From contig JAIUPH010000007.1 in assembly GCA_020161065.1 (NCBI GenBank), positions 372,001 to 436,000 on the forward strand: 64,000 bases of DNA. Reading direction: 5' to 3'. This document shows, piece after piece, positions 9,691 to 19,187 of this stretch. Both the position numbers and the translations under genes were made by a program. This DNA comes from Pseudomonadota bacterium. Its GTDB lineage: Bacteria; Pseudomonadota; Gammaproteobacteria; Burkholderiales; Burkholderiaceae_C. Each line of letters starts with the position of its first letter. Within the stretch, counting starts at the first letter, position 1. The notes beneath the pieces are model-generated. The model was given only the letters and a program-made list of their open reading frames with translations. It ran no database searches and had not been told where the DNA came from.

Positions 9691-10313
9691 GGCAACCCCA
9701 GCTCGTCGATGCGCAGGCGCAGTCCCTCCTGCGAGACCAGCGCCGGCACTTGGCGGATGCCGAAGCGGCGCGTGAGGGTTCCCGACTGGTCGTAGTACAC
9801 GGGCACGCGCCAGGCCTTCATCAGGTCGAGATACGAGCCTCCCGTCAGGATCGGCTTGATGCGGCCCGCGTAGCGCCCGTTCAGCTCGCGGGCGTGCTTC
9901 ACCTGCCGCGGATCGCGGGCGTCGAAGAACAGCAGATGGCGCGACAGCGACACCACCTCGAGCGGGTTCTTGCGCGTGCCCGCGGCGAACATCAGGCGCC
10001 CCAGCGGGTCGGTGATGTTGCGGTCGAGCGTGAAACTCGGGTCGACGTAGAAGGTACGCGGGCGCTCGGTGGTGCGCAGGCCTTCGACCGGCGGCGGCTG
10101 GCGCACGGTGTCGATGCCGCGGGCCCGCGCCGCCTCGGCAAGCCGCTGCAACTCGCCGCTGCGCTCCTTCTCGCGCAGCCGCTGCTCGATGAAGGCCAGC
10201 AGGTGCGGCTCGGCGATCTCGTAGGTCGGCCCGATCGTGCCGAGGTCGACTGCGCCGGCCTTGCCACCGACGATCAACAAGGCCGCGACCAACAACTGCG
10301 CGGCCCGGCTCAT
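9687..10313 (-). CDS. traW: TraW, conjugative pilus assembly protein
   Basis: 208 residues with a signal peptide (1-21) followed by the TraW hallmark 'DLGTIGPTYEIAEP' and a C-terminal domain with 'HLLFFDARDPRQV' and 'VPALVSQEGLRLRI', close to the TrbC-like thioredoxin fold. TraW is periplasmic and acts with TraU, TrbC and TraF in pilus assembly. ATGA overlaps with both neighbours (10310-10313 and 9687-9690) show tight translational coupling. Confidence 0.9.
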   Translation of the reverse strand: MSRAAQLLVAALLIVGGKAGAVDLGTIGPTYEIAEPHLLAFIEQRLREKERSGELQRLAEAARARGIDTVRQPPPVEGLRTTERPRTFYVDPSFTLDRNITDPLGRLMFAAGTRKNPLEVVSLSRHLLFFDARDPRQVKHARELNGRYAGRIKPILTGGSYLDLMKAWRVPVYYDQSGTLTRRFGIRQVPALVSQEGLRLRIDELGLP

Positions 10314-10684
10314 TGGGCACCCCGCGTGCAGTCGATCTGGGAGGCGAGCTTGGCGAGCGACGCGGTGTCGCGCAGATGGCTCGCCCGGATCATGCCCATC
10401 AGCACCGGGTTGCCGTCGCCGACCGCCATCGCCACGCGCAGTTCAGCGGTCGTCAACGATCGGCCGCAGCGCTGCTGCCAGGCCTGCCGGTAGGCGCGGG
10501 CACCGTCGTGCGCGGCCGGCGCGATGCGCGCCAGCAGCGCCAGGTAGTCCTCGATCGGCATCTCACCGGTGCCGGGAGCCCCCGGCTGCGCAGGTGAGGT
10601 TTGCGCGAGCACAGGATCGAGTCCGCCCGTTGCGAGAGCGAGCAGAGCCAGCAGCATGCCGGCGTGGAGTCGAGCGTGGCGCAT
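10310..10684 (-). CDS. Small exported protein of unknown function in the T4SS operon
   Basis: 124 residues. The N-terminal 28 residues form a signal peptide (MRHARLHAGMLLALLALA, cleavage near VLAQ). A low-complexity Pro/Gly linker follows, then a helical domain with two cysteines ('QRCGRSL' and 'IDCTRG'). Not recognised. Its stop overlaps the traW start by 4 nt and it lies 12 nt after the signal peptidase gene, so it is expressed with the pilus assembly genes and probably acts in the periplasm. Confidence 0.68.
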   Translation of the reverse strand: MRHARLHAGMLLALLALATGGLDPVLAQTSPAQPGAPGTGEMPIEDYLALLARIAPAAHDGARAYRQAWQQRCGRSLTTAELRVAMAVGDGNPVLMGMIRASHLRDTASLAKLASQIDCTRGAQ

Positions 10685-10696
10685 CGCCGTGCCTCG

Positions 10697-11248
10697 TCAG
10701 AACAGCGGGATCACGGTGCCCAGCACCTGGTCCGCGCGCACGAGGCCGCTGGCCCGGTAGCGCGAGTCGAAGGAGTCGGGGCTGGTGCCCTGCACGTAGT
10801 AGTGGCCGGCTGGAATCACGGCCGCCGGGATCGGCTCGAGCGGCTGCCGGTCGTGGGTGTGGGTCTTGGCCTGTCCTACGATCTCGCCGTTGATCGCGAC
10901 GGCGCGTCCTTCGACCGTGATTCGGTCTCCGGGTAAGCCGCGCACGATCTTGAAGAAGGGCTGGCCGCGAAGGCCCGGGTAGCGCGCTTGGGCTTCGCCG
11001 TCGAAGGCGAACACCACGTAGTCGCCGCGCTTGAGCGCGTTCGCCCCGTACTGCAGCAGCGCCACCCGGCACGGCAGGCTCGGTGTCCAGTTGAAGAGCA
11101 CCGGCAGACGCGGCGTAGGGTCGATGAACAGCCGCGTGTAGGCGAAGCCCCAGATCGCAAAGACTGGTAGGTACAGGTACCAGCGCTGGCGCAGGTGCGC
11201 GCCGAAACCGCGGGCGCTGGCGCGGAGGAGATCGATGCCGCGGGTCAT
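10697..11248 (-). CDS. S26-family signal peptidase of conjugation operon (TraF-peptidase/LepB-like)
   Basis: 183 residues with one N-terminal membrane segment (about 22-41) and an S26 serine peptidase domain. The catalytic serine is probably Ser57 in 'NWTPSLP' and the general base Lys100 in 'FFKIVRGLPGDRI', the order seen in the conjugative-transfer peptidases TraF (RP4) and TrhF (plasmid R27). Such enzymes mature pilin or other exported transfer proteins; here the probable substrate is TraA. The start overlaps the trbI stop (ATGA). F itself uses the host leader peptidase, so a private peptidase is a feature of the H/SXT-like branch. Confidence 0.85.
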   Translation of the reverse strand: MTRGIDLLRASARGFGAHLRQRWYLYLPVFAIWGFAYTRLFIDPTPRLPVLFNWTPSLPCRVALLQYGANALKRGDYVVFAFDGEAQARYPGLRGQPFFKIVRGLPGDRITVEGRAVAINGEIVGQAKTHTHDRQPLEPIPAAVIPAGHYYVQGTSPDSFDSRYRASGLVRADQVLGTVIPLF

Positions 11249-11613
11249 TGGGCCTCCACCTTGCGGCGCAGATGCGCGGTCAGGTCCACGGTCCGCGGTG
11301 CGGGCGCCGCGACAGCGGTCTTCAGGACCACCAGGCAGCCGCAGTCGCGCGGCAGTTCCTCCAGCGCCAGGGGCAGTCGCTGCGCGAAGCTGCGTGCCAT
11401 CCGCATCGCCTGCTCGCGCTCGCCGTCGCTCGCGGCGCGCGTGAGGATCAGCGTGAACTCGGCTTCCTTCTGGCGGTAGACCTCGGCGACATCGACCACG
11501 CCGATCAGCTGCGCCGGTCGCACCACGACGCGGTCGTAGGCTGCCAGCGTGCCGAGCACGATCGTGCAGGCCATGCCTGCGTTCAGCAGCAGCGACTTGA
11601 GGCCTGGGCTCAT
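11245..11613 (-). CDS. trbI: TrbI, type-F conjugation inner-membrane protein
   Basis: 122 residues with a single membrane segment near residues 7-25 and a periplasmic domain carrying 'VVDVAEVYRQKEAEF', typical of TrbI_Ftype. F TrbI (128 residues) influences pilus outgrowth and retraction. It overlaps traC and the signal peptidase gene by ATGA at both ends. The family is small and weakly conserved; the position directly after traC supports the call. Confidence 0.78.
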   Translation of the reverse strand: MSPGLKSLLLNAGMACTIVLGTLAAYDRVVVRPAQLIGVVDVAEVYRQKEAEFTLILTRAASDGEREQAMRMARSFAQRLPLALEELPRDCGCLVVLKTAVAAPAPRTVDLTAHLRRKVEAQ

Positions 11614-14162
11614 GACACATGCCCCCGGCGCCGCAGAAGCTCCGCAATCGCCTCGTCGATCGACAGGCCCTGCGCACGCAGTTCGTCGATGGGTGCGTTG
11701 TCCTCCAACTTGTTGGAGAACAGCAGGTGGGTCGCCGGATCGAGGATGTTGCGCGCCACGCCCTCACCGACGGGCGACGAGATGTAGACCTCGGAGAACA
11801 CGCCCGGCTCGGTGCGCAGCGAGTTCAGCAGCCGCTTCTTCGGCTCGTCCATCGACAGCCGGCCCTGGCGGTCGAGCATCTCGATCGACTCGGGCTTCTG
11901 GCGCAGCAGGAAGACCCAGTCCGAGCAGTTGAAGGCTGCTTCCATCTGCGCCGAGCCGTAGTAGTCGTCGGCGCTCTGCGTCGCGGTGCCGAGCGACCCG
12001 CCGTACTTGCGGGCGCGTCGGGCCGCCTCCTCGACGACGGCGGCCTTGACCGGGTCGTCGGCGCCGATGTCGCCCAGCTGCTGCTTCAGCTCGTCGATGA
12101 ACAGCACCTTGCGCCGGTTGCGCGTCAGGTACATCTCGCCGGTGATCTGGTGCAGCAGCAGGATGTTGACCACCGCGTGCAGGTCGGGCCGGCGCTTGAG
12201 TTCCTCGTTCTCGATGACGACGAAGTCGTTGTCGAAGTCGATGTTGTTGCGGCCCTCGAAGAAGCGCTCGTACTGACCGCCCCGGGCGTAGGGGTTCAGC
12301 ATGATCGCCAGGTCCTTGATGCGTGCGTCCTCGCGCACGCCCAGCTCCTCGATCGTGCCGGCCTTGAAGGCGTCGCGCAGCGCGGTGACGGTTAGCTCGT
12401 TGCCATGTGCGCGGAACAGCTTGAGCACCATCGCCGAGATGGCCTTGTACTGGACCTCGTCGAGCGGCCGCGACATCGAGGCCATCTTCGAGATGGCCGG
12501 CACCAGCATGTCGATGTCTTCGTTGATGTCGACGATGTGGGTGAACGGGTTCAGGCAGATGGCGACATCGGGCTTGAACTCGATGTAGGTGCCCTTGGCC
12601 TTGCGGCACAGCTTCTCGAAAGATCGCCCCAGGTCCAGCATCCAGACCTTCGCGTCGATGGCGCGGTAGGACCAGGCCATCTCGTTCATCAGCACCGACT
12701 TGCCCGAGCCCGGCGCGCCGATGATCGCGAAGTTGTAGTTGCCCAGGTCGTTGTCGAAGATGTCCAGCGTCATCAGCTGGCCGCGTCGGCCGCCGAACAC
12801 CAGCGCCGGCGTGCGCGTGCCGCGCCACTCGGCGATCAGCGGCGCCAGGTGGATGGCATTGGCCATCGTCTTGCGCGAGACGCGCCGCATCTTGGCCAGG
12901 TCGCGGTGGAAGCGTTCTGACAGCGTCATCGGCAGGCTGGCCAGCAGCGCCTGCCGGTGCATGTAGACATCGGCGTTGAGCTGGAAGCCGCGGCCGCGCC
13001 AGATCGCGTTGGCGGTTTCCTGCGCGGCGACCGACTTGCCCGGGGGCGAGAAGATCGCGAGCTGGTGGTACAGGCTCACCAGGTTGCTGCCAACGTCGAT
13101 CGCGTTGGCCGCGGCAGTCCAGTCCTGCAGCTTCTTGCCCACGTCGGGCATCACCTCGGCCATCTTGCTGCGTGCGTTCTGCGTGGCGCGCACATGGTTG
13201 GCCGTGACCACCGACTTGGTGACGTTCGGGTCGAGCACATGCACGCCCATCGTCAGCAGGAAGGGCGCGCTGTACTGCAGTGCCGGCTGCATCAGGTCGC
13301 CGATCAGCGAGCCCATCTGCCAGAGCGCGAAGCGCTCGGGGAAAGACTTGATCGAGTAGAAGCGCGCTTCGAGCCGGTGCTCGCTGCCTTCCTTCCACAG
13401 CGTCAGCCCGCCGGGCTGCGGATCCTGGATGGTGTCGAAGTCGACGATCTGGTCGCGGATCTCGCGGCCGTCGTCGTAGTGCAGGTTGGGTGCATCGGCC
13501 TGTGAGATGCGGTCCGGGTTCGTGAACAGCGCGCACCAGTTGATCAGGTCGGCGGCGTCGCACACGCGGTTCGGCAGCGAGGCCGAGCGCAGCGTCGACG
13601 CCATCGACTCGCGCAGCGCCACCAGTTCGTCGCAGCGGTTGAGCTGGCCGGCATCGCCCGGCAGCGCGACGCTCATCATCAAGCGGAAGTCGCGGATCGT
13701 GTAGTGGAAGCCCGACGTGAGCGAGCGCTGGGCACCGCCCAGCAGATGGCCGACACGCTGCCGCGCAAGGCGGTGGAAGAGGTTGTCGTTGCGCGCGGGT
13801 CGGCCCCAGTGCTTGGCTTTCTCGGCCTGATCGGTGTCCTCGACGCGCAGGTTGGCGTAGCGGCAGAGTTGCTCGCGGATGTGCGGCGAGGCGAACAGGT
13901 GGAACTGAACCCCGGTGCCGGGCGGGCAGGTTGCGTAGAGCGACACCAGCACCTCGGCCATGCGTTCGTCGGCACCGGACTGCGGCATCAGTTCGAGCAG
14001 GAAGCCCAGGCCGTCGCGGTTGACGAACAGCTTCTCGTCGGCCAGGTAGGCCGAGTAAGGCAACCAGGCGGCGAACTGCTCGGCGGGCGAGTCGGCTTCG
14101 GCGCCGAACGGCAGCCAGTCCGCGAGGCCGGCGCGTTCGATGTGGGGGAGGCGGGCGTTCAT
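11610..14162 (-). CDS. traC: TraC, T4SS assembly ATPase (VirB4 family)
   Basis: 850 residues, the expected size of the VirB4-type ATPase that powers pilus assembly at the inner membrane. Visible are the N-terminal TraC region ('WLPYSAYLADEKLFVNRDG'), the Walker A motif 'GAPGSGKS' in the middle and a Walker B-type 'KVLFIDELKQQL' in the last third, followed by 'LGTATQSADDYY'. I chose the ATG at 14162, 8 nt after the traV stop and preceded by a GAGG ribosome site. A GTG at 14189 would extend it by nine residues and overlap traV. Confidence 0.93.
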   Translation of the reverse strand: MNARLPHIERAGLADWLPFGAEADSPAEQFAAWLPYSAYLADEKLFVNRDGLGFLLELMPQSGADERMAEVLVSLYATCPPGTGVQFHLFASPHIREQLCRYANLRVEDTDQAEKAKHWGRPARNDNLFHRLARQRVGHLLGGAQRSLTSGFHYTIRDFRLMMSVALPGDAGQLNRCDELVALRESMASTLRSASLPNRVCDAADLINWCALFTNPDRISQADAPNLHYDDGREIRDQIVDFDTIQDPQPGGLTLWKEGSEHRLEARFYSIKSFPERFALWQMGSLIGDLMQPALQYSAPFLLTMGVHVLDPNVTKSVVTANHVRATQNARSKMAEVMPDVGKKLQDWTAAANAIDVGSNLVSLYHQLAIFSPPGKSVAAQETANAIWRGRGFQLNADVYMHRQALLASLPMTLSERFHRDLAKMRRVSRKTMANAIHLAPLIAEWRGTRTPALVFGGRRGQLMTLDIFDNDLGNYNFAIIGAPGSGKSVLMNEMAWSYRAIDAKVWMLDLGRSFEKLCRKAKGTYIEFKPDVAICLNPFTHIVDINEDIDMLVPAISKMASMSRPLDEVQYKAISAMVLKLFRAHGNELTVTALRDAFKAGTIEELGVREDARIKDLAIMLNPYARGGQYERFFEGRNNIDFDNDFVVIENEELKRRPDLHAVVNILLLHQITGEMYLTRNRRKVLFIDELKQQLGDIGADDPVKAAVVEEAARRARKYGGSLGTATQSADDYYGSAQMEAAFNCSDWVFLLRQKPESIEMLDRQGRLSMDEPKKRLLNSLRTEPGVFSEVYISSPVGEGVARNILDPATHLLFSNKLEDNAPIDELRAQGLSIDEAIAELLRRRGHVS

Positions 14163-14169
14163 CGCGGCC

Positions 14170-14766
14170 TCAGTCGGGGCTGTCGCCACTGGCAGGTGCG
14201 GCCGGCCGCACCGGCAGCCCAGGGATCAACTGGTCGAGACCGGGCAGACGCTGAACACCCGTGGCGGGCGCTCGGGGTGCGGGGTCCGCGGCTGCACGTC
14301 CGGCGGGCGCACGCACGGGTGCGTAGGCTTCGCGGATCGTGCGCTGGGCGTGCTCGACGAGCCAACGGCCGCCATCGACCTGCACGTACACATAGCCCTG
14401 GTCGTAGAGATCGCGGTCGGCGTCCTCCCAGGGCTTGAACCACAGCCGCAGGATGCGCGGTGCGGAGCGCAAAGGGAGCACCTGCGCGGCGTCGGGCGGT
14501 GCGTTGCGCGCGGTCGGTGAGCTTGCTGCCGACGCAGGGGGTGCCAGGTCGGGCGCAGCGGCCGGCGTCGCGCGAGCCCGCTGCGCCGGCAGGTTGTTCG
14601 CCACCGCGTTGGCGTAGGTCCCGGACACGGACTGGCAGGTCACGCCGTCCGGGGCCTTGCAGGCGTAGCTGGAGTTGCCGCTCAGGCCGGACAGGCTCAT
14701 GCAGCCCGCAAGCGATGCCACGCCGCCGAGCAGGGCCACCAGGCGACTCATGTGGTGGGCGTTCAC
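14170..14766 (-). CDS. traV: TraV, outer-membrane core lipoprotein
   Basis: A lipoprotein of the outer-membrane core complex, partner of TraK and TraB. A lipobox 'SLAGC' follows a short hydrophobic segment. After it come '[23 protein letters not shown]', with the two conserved TraV cysteines, and a Pro/Ala-rich region. The GTG at 14766 overlaps the dsbC stop (GTGA) and gives 198 residues; the ATG at 14751 would give 193 and also keeps the signal sequence. The C-terminal part '[22 protein letters not shown]' matches the family end. Confidence 0.87.
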   Translation of the reverse strand: MNAHHMSRLVALLGGVASLAGCMSLSGLSGNSSYACKAPDGVTCQSVSGTYANAVANNLPAQRARATPAAAPDLAPPASAASSPTARNAPPDAAQVLPLRSAPRILRLWFKPWEDADRDLYDQGYVYVQVDGGRWLVEHAQRTIREAYAPVRAPAGRAAADPAPRAPATGVQRLPGLDQLIPGLPVRPAAPASGDSPD

Positions 14767-15575
14767 GGCCTGGCCTCTGGCAAGGTGCGCGCCAGACGGT
14801 CCTCGATCACCGGCCGGCTGACGAAGCCTTCGGTGCGCGTCCCGTCGGCCCAGAACAGGGTCGGCGTTCCACTGACGCCCAACTGGCGGGCGAGTGCGAG
14901 GTTGCGGTCGATCGGGTGCTCGCAGGAGGACGCTTTTGTCGCAGTTGGCGCAACGCCGTCGTGCATCGCCTGTCGCCATGCCTGTGCACGGTCCGCCGCG
15001 CACCAGATCGAGACCGGTCGCGCCATGCCCTGGAAGGGCAGAAGGAAGGTGTGGATCGTGACGTCGTCGAGGCCATCGAGTTCGGGTTCGAGCCGGCGGC
15101 AGAAGCTGCAGCCGGGGTCGCTGAAGACTGCGAGCTGGCGGCGGCCATTGCCGCGCACCGTCGTGATCGCGTCCGCGACGGGCAGCGAACCGAATGCGAT
15201 GGTTGCCGCCGATGGGATCTCGGCCGTCGCCGGCTCGGCATGCGCGGCGGCCAGCAGGCGCGGCCCGGTGAGGTCGGTCATCGTGCGCGTGTCGAAGAGG
15301 CGACCGAAGATGAAGTAGCGCGGGTCGCGCGCGGCGACAAAGGCCACGTTGCCGTTCATCCAGACCTCGTAGACGCCAGGCACGGGCGAACGCGCGACCT
15401 CGGTGAAGCGCGTGCCGGGATGGGCCTTGCGCAGCACGCCGAGCAGTCGGGCCTCGTCGGCGTTCGGGCCGGCCGCTACCGCCGCGGCCAGCGGCGACAG
15501 CAGCGCGATGCACAGCGTGGCGAGTGCCGCGGGCCGCGTCAGCGGCCTGCAGCGGAGCGGGTCAGTAGGAGCCAT
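14763..15575 (-). CDS. dsbC: DsbC-type thiol:disulfide interchange protein
   Basis: 270 residues: signal peptide (about 1-36), an N-terminal dimerisation-like domain ('[20 protein letters not shown]') and a thioredoxin domain with the active site Cys156-Ser-Phe-Cys159 in '[16 protein letters not shown]', plus a cis-Pro '[12 protein letters not shown]'. DsbC-type proteins isomerise disulfides in the periplasm. Its place between traB and traV indicates dedicated folding of TraU, TraN, TraH and TraV. The start overlaps the end of traB by 14 nt. The frame is open further upstream, but that stretch lies within traB. Confidence 0.9.
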   Translation of the reverse strand: MAPTDPLRCRPLTRPAALATLCIALLSPLAAAVAAGPNADEARLLGVLRKAHPGTRFTEVARSPVPGVYEVWMNGNVAFVAARDPRYFIFGRLFDTRTMTDLTGPRLLAAAHAEPATAEIPSAATIAFGSLPVADAITTVRGNGRRQLAVFSDPGCSFCRRLEPELDGLDDVTIHTFLLPFQGMARPVSIWCAADRAQAWRQAMHDGVAPTATKASSCEHPIDRNLALARQLGVSGTPTLFWADGTRTEGFVSRPVIEDRLARTLPEARP

Positions 15576-16908
15576 CGTCGTCGGCCTCCGTGCTGCGAGT
15601 GGTTGAAGAAGGGTTCGCGCTGGCGCGCTGCTCGGAGCCAGACGGCGGCAGGTCGATGCGCACGCCCTTGGTGATGACGACGTCGATCTCGCGACCGGCA
15701 TCGACCTCGATCACCGGAAAGGTGTTCTCGGCGAGCTTGATGTAGTACTGCGCCAGCCGGTCGAGCGCGCGCCCGACGCCGGTGCCCAGGCCGGCGCGGT
15801 AGGCGTCGGCGCCCGAGGCGGTGGCGATCGTGCCCAGCGCCGAGGTGCTGTAGCTGGTCGACGAGGTGGCCAAGCCCTGGCCGATGCCGCTGACCACGCC
15901 GGCCAGCAGCGCGTTCGCCAGCATCTGCCCCTGCTTGGTGACCAGACGGCCGCGCATGCCGACCTTGCCGTCTTCGCCGTACACGCTGCCTTGAATGCGG
16001 ACTTCCAGCGCCGCGCCGTCGGCGCGCACGCAGGAGAGGTTCTCGGTGCGCAGGTAAGCGCGTTCGGAGCTGATGTCGCCATAGCCCGCCGCGATCACGA
16101 AGCAGTCGCGGTACTCGCCGCGGAAGCGGTTCGGCAGCACCGAGTTGTCCGAGAGGCGGATCAGCACCGGATGCGGGTTGGATTGCGACTGGCCGCCGGT
16201 GGGCGCGTCCAGACCGCCGAGCAGCGTGCCACGCGTGAAGCTCACGGGCAGGAACGTCGACAGCGTGCGGGCGTCCGAGGCTGCTGGCGTCGGGGCACTG
16301 GTGGCAGCGCGGTCCGCCACCGCGATGCGCATCAGGGCCGGCGCGGCCGGAGCCTGAAGCGGCAGTGCCGAAGAGAGCGGCGCCGGCGGCACGCCGGGCG
16401 GCATCGCCGGTACCGCCCCTGCAGCCGGCCCGCGTGGCGCAGGGGGCGGCGGAGGCAGGGCCGAAGGCGGCGGCAGCGACGGTGCTGGCGCCGCCGGAGC
16501 GGGCGCCAGCACAGGTGTTTGCACTGCCTGCGTGGTCGCAGTCAACCGCTGCTCGAGTTCGGCGAAGCGCTGCATCGTGCGCGCCTCGAAGGCCTGGCGG
16601 TCCTTGTTGAGCCGGCCCTGCTCCTCGCGCTCGCTCTCGTACTGCGCGAGCTTGCTGCCGGCGGTGCCGACCCATTGGTCCACCGGGTTGACCTGCTGGC
16701 CGGGCGGCATGACGCCGATGTTGGTGACCGGGCCGGGCGTGGCGCCACTGCCCTTGCTCGCTTGGCCCGACGGTGAGCTCTCGGCGAAGGCGAAGACCAG
16801 CCACAGCAGGCCCACGCCGCCCAGCAGGATCGCGCCGAGCATGGCGTACTGGCGCTGCCGCGGCGTCAGGCGCTCAACGAGCGCGCGCATCGGTACGGGC
16901 AGGTTCAT
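15562..16908 (-). CDS. traB: TraB, T4SS scaffold protein (VirB10 family)
   Basis: 448 residues with the VirB10 layout: a cytoplasmic N-terminus, one membrane segment (about residues 24-45), a coiled-coil stretch ('[18 protein letters not shown]'), a long Pro/Ala-rich periplasmic linker, then the beta-barrel domain with '[19 protein letters not shown]' and '[20 protein letters not shown]', which is diagnostic for F-type TraB. It spans both membranes and joins TraK and TraV. The start overlaps the traK stop by 4 nt. Confidence 0.93.
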   Translation of the reverse strand: MNLPVPMRALVERLTPRQRQYAMLGAILLGGVGLLWLVFAFAESSPSGQASKGSGATPGPVTNIGVMPPGQQVNPVDQWVGTAGSKLAQYESEREEQGRLNKDRQAFEARTMQRFAELEQRLTATTQAVQTPVLAPAPAAPAPSLPPPSALPPPPPAPRGPAAGAVPAMPPGVPPAPLSSALPLQAPAAPALMRIAVADRAATSAPTPAASDARTLSTFLPVSFTRGTLLGGLDAPTGGQSQSNPHPVLIRLSDNSVLPNRFRGEYRDCFVIAAGYGDISSERAYLRTENLSCVRADGAALEVRIQGSVYGEDGKVGMRGRLVTKQGQMLANALLAGVVSGIGQGLATSSTSYSTSALGTIATASGADAYRAGLGTGVGRALDRLAQYYIKLAENTFPVIEVDAGREIDVVITKGVRIDLPPSGSEQRASANPSSTTRSTEADDDGSY

Positions 16909-17771
16909 CGTTCACCTCCGCGGCGGATCACGTAGACGCTCGTGCTCTCGCCGGGGCGCAGCTGGTGGTGCTCGACCGCGACACCCAACACCTGGCCGCC
17001 GGCTTTGCTGTCGGGGCGGTCGAACTCCTGTTCGGCGAGCACCATCACGGCGGCGCTGATGTTCTGCAGCAGGTACTTCTCGCCCACCAGCACGCGGCCT
17101 TCGTAGCGGCGCATCAGCGAGAGGCGCGCCTCGGCCCACAGTTGCACTGGCTGGTTGAGTTCGTCCACGCGCACGTCAGGTGGCACGCGGTCCGAGGCCA
17201 TCGCCACCAGCATCGCCTTCATGGCGCGCACATGGTGGGCCGACGGGCCCGAAGTGCCGGATGAGGTGCGACCATCGTTCGGCGCTGGCGGAACGCTGCG
17301 GTCGCGGATCAGGATGGTGTCGGCCGGCGTGTCGGCCCGGCGCAGGATCAGCGTGTAGGTCGCGTGGACGGACGAGATGAACAGGTTCACCGGCTTCCCC
17401 GCGGCGGCGCCATCGCCGGCAGTGGCGACTGGCCGCACGTAGATCTCACCCTTGTCGCGGTCGCACTCGACGACGATCTCGCCGGCAGGGTTGACCGCCG
17501 GTGAAGGAGGCGCCACCGGCGAGCCGGGCGAGCCGGATGGACCGGCAGGCGTGCCGCCGCAGGAACTGGAGTGGATATTGCCGAAGACATCGGTGATCGA
17601 GGCACCCTCGATGCGGATGCGCGTCGGCTCCTTGATCGAGAGGATCGCTTCCACCGCCACGCCGTCGCGCGCATCGACAATCTGCAGCGCGTGGCTTGCC
17701 GGAGTGCAGACCAGCACGATCAGCGCCGCCGCGACGGATCTCCGCGCGCCTATGAGGCTACGAGGCCGCAT
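16905..17771 (-). CDS. traK: TraK, T4SS secretin-like core protein (VirB9 counterpart)
   Basis: 288 residues with a signal peptide (1-29) and the TraK start 'LQIVDARDGVAVEAILSIKEPTRIRIEGASI'. The Gly/Pro/Ser-rich insertion after 'VFGNIHSS' is followed by 'VECDRDKGEIYVRPV' and 'INLF/YTLILRRADTPADTI'-like strands typical of the family. TraK forms the periplasmic ring of the core complex with TraB and TraV. It overlaps traE (17758-17771) and traB. Confidence 0.9.
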   Translation of the reverse strand: MRPRSLIGARRSVAAALIVLVCTPASHALQIVDARDGVAVEAILSIKEPTRIRIEGASITDVFGNIHSSSCGGTPAGPSGSPGSPVAPPSPAVNPAGEIVVECDRDKGEIYVRPVATAGDGAAAGKPVNLFISSVHATYTLILRRADTPADTILIRDRSVPPAPNDGRTSSGTSGPSAHHVRAMKAMLVAMASDRVPPDVRVDELNQPVQLWAEARLSLMRRYEGRVLVGEKYLLQNISAAVMVLAEQEFDRPDSKAGGQVLGVAVEHHQLRPGESTSVYVIRRGGER

Positions 17772-18324
17772 GGGGAAGCTCCTTGAAGGTCTTGAGATGC
17801 ACGCGGCCGCCGGCGTAGCTGAACTCCACCAGGTAGGCCTTCAGGTCGTTCGCGGTCTCGACGCCGTTGACGAGCGTGCGCAGCCGGCCGCGCACCACCA
17901 CCGACTGGCCTTCCTCGCTGGGCACCAGCTGCTGCGGTGCGAATGCAGTGCTGGCGTTGATGCGCTTGAGCCGCGCCGCCTCGAGCTCCTGCCGGGTCTT
18001 CAGACCGCCGTGCTGCTCGGGTTCGACGTAGCCCAGCAGGATGTCCTTCTTCCAGTCGATGGAAGCGGGTGTCACGTCGAGCACCAGCCAGGCGACGAAG
18101 CTGCCCATCTGTTCCAGGTACTCGCCGCTGGCCTTGTCGCGCGTGACCCAGAAGGACTTGTTGATCGACGGCGGCACGACCACCGTGCGCACGGCACCGA
18201 TCAGGTTCAGCACCACGGCCAGCGCGAGCACATGGCCGGCCGCCAGCAGGCCGACGGCTGCGCCGAGCGTGCGGTTGCGCCGCCGCAGTTCCTTGAGGTC
18301 GCCGCTGAGCCGTTCGAAGTCCAT
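17758..18324 (-). CDS. traE: TraE, T4SS inner-membrane protein (VirB8 counterpart)
   Basis: 188 residues, the usual TraE length, with one membrane segment near residues 20-42 ('AAVGLLAAGHVLALAVVLNLIG'), followed by 'VVVPPSINKSFWV', a strong TraE signature, and a periplasmic domain. It is part of the inner-membrane pilus assembly complex. It follows traL by 19 nt. Confidence 0.92.
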   Translation of the reverse strand: MDFERLSGDLKELRRRNRTLGAAVGLLAAGHVLALAVVLNLIGAVRTVVVPPSINKSFWVTRDKASGEYLEQMGSFVAWLVLDVTPASIDWKKDILLGYVEPEQHGGLKTRQELEAARLKRINASTAFAPQQLVPSEEGQSVVVRGRLRTLVNGVETANDLKAYLVEFSYAGGRVHLKTFKELPHAAS

Positions 18325-18343
18325 GGTGGGCGCGCTCCGGGTC

Positions 18344-18643
18344 TCAGCCGACCATGCGGCGGATGTGCGAAGGCGGCGTGGCGCGCATCGCGGTCAGCGG
18401 GCTGGTCGGCAGGTGCCAGTAGAGCCAGTGGATCGCGAAGGCCGGGTGCTTGTCGGCCTTGATGCGGGCGATCCAGCGCGAGGTGAACAGCCCGGCGGCG
18501 AAGCACAGCGCGAACGAGAGCTTCGAACCCGACATGTAGCCCATGAACAGGCCCAGCAGGGCAGGCGCCGCGACGTCGACGTCCCAGAAGCCGATCTTCC
18601 ATTGGTCGTCGAGACGCCGTGGAATGTAGGTGTCGGCGTGCAT
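18344..18643 (-). CDS. traL: TraL, T4SS inner-membrane protein (VirB3 counterpart)
   Basis: 99 residues. The start 'YIPRRLDDQWKIGFWDVD' and two close membrane segments (about 26-60) fit TraL (F TraL is 91 residues). It acts with TraC and TraE at the inner membrane. It lies between traA and traE in the canonical A-L-E-K-B order. Confidence 0.9.
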   Translation of the reverse strand: MHADTYIPRRLDDQWKIGFWDVDVAAPALLGLFMGYMSGSKLSFALCFAAGLFTSRWIARIKADKHPAFAIHWLYWHLPTSPLTAMRATPPSHIRRMVG

Positions 18644-18682
18644 AGAGCCTCCGGGCGGTGCGTGCAGCGGATGCGCGGCGGC

Positions 18683-19039
18683 TCAGACAACCGCGCCCAT
18701 GATGGCGCCGGCGATCACCAGGCCGACAGCAGCGAAGATCGCCAGGCCGACGTAGAACAGCACCGGCCCGAAGTTGCGCAGCGCTGCCAGCGAGATCAGC
18801 GCGACGACGAAGCCCACGAAGCCGACCAGCGCCTTGATGCCGGGGCCGAGGCTCGCGATGGCGGTGAGCGCGGAAGTTAGCGGGCCGGTGATGCCGGTGA
18901 AGGCGACCAGGTCGAGCGCATGGCCGGGGAAGGCGATGCCCAGGCCGAGCGCAGACAGGCACAGCAGGGCGGCAACGGTCCACGGCCCGCGTGCAGCGCG
19001 GCGGGTGAGCGGGGGAACGGCAAGGGTGGTGGTGGTCAT
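18683..19039 (-). CDS. traA: TraA-like propilin
   Basis: 118 residues, close to F propilin (121). A basic N-terminus and a long leader ending near 'GHALD' precede a mature-pilin-like part with two hydrophobic helices ('GIKALVGFVGFVVALISLAAL' region and the last 30 residues) separated by a short polar loop. The position directly before traL is that of the F-type pilin gene. Leader removal is probably done by the S26 peptidase encoded at 10697-11248. An upstream GAGG supports the ATG at 19039. Pilins are poorly conserved, so the call rests on length, topology and position. Confidence 0.8.
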   Translation of the reverse strand: MTTTTLAVPPLTRRAARGPWTVAALLCLSALGLGIAFPGHALDLVAFTGITGPLTSALTAIASLGPGIKALVGFVGFVVALISLAALRNFGPVLFYVGLAIFAAVGLVIAGAIMGAVV

Positions 19040-19187
19040 GGAAACCTCATGGGTTGGGGCGTGGAGAGAGGAAATCGGGTTGGCGGTTGGCGCGATGGCT
19101 TGGGCGGGCGAGCACCGGCCGGCGGTGCCCGGCAGCTGGACCAGCGCCATGCGGGCCGGACTGCGCCGCAGGAGCGCACCCTCGGGC

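Noticed and set aside
15576..15701. Longer DsbC start
   Set aside because: The added residues are Arg/Ser-rich, overlap traB and precede the real signal peptide.
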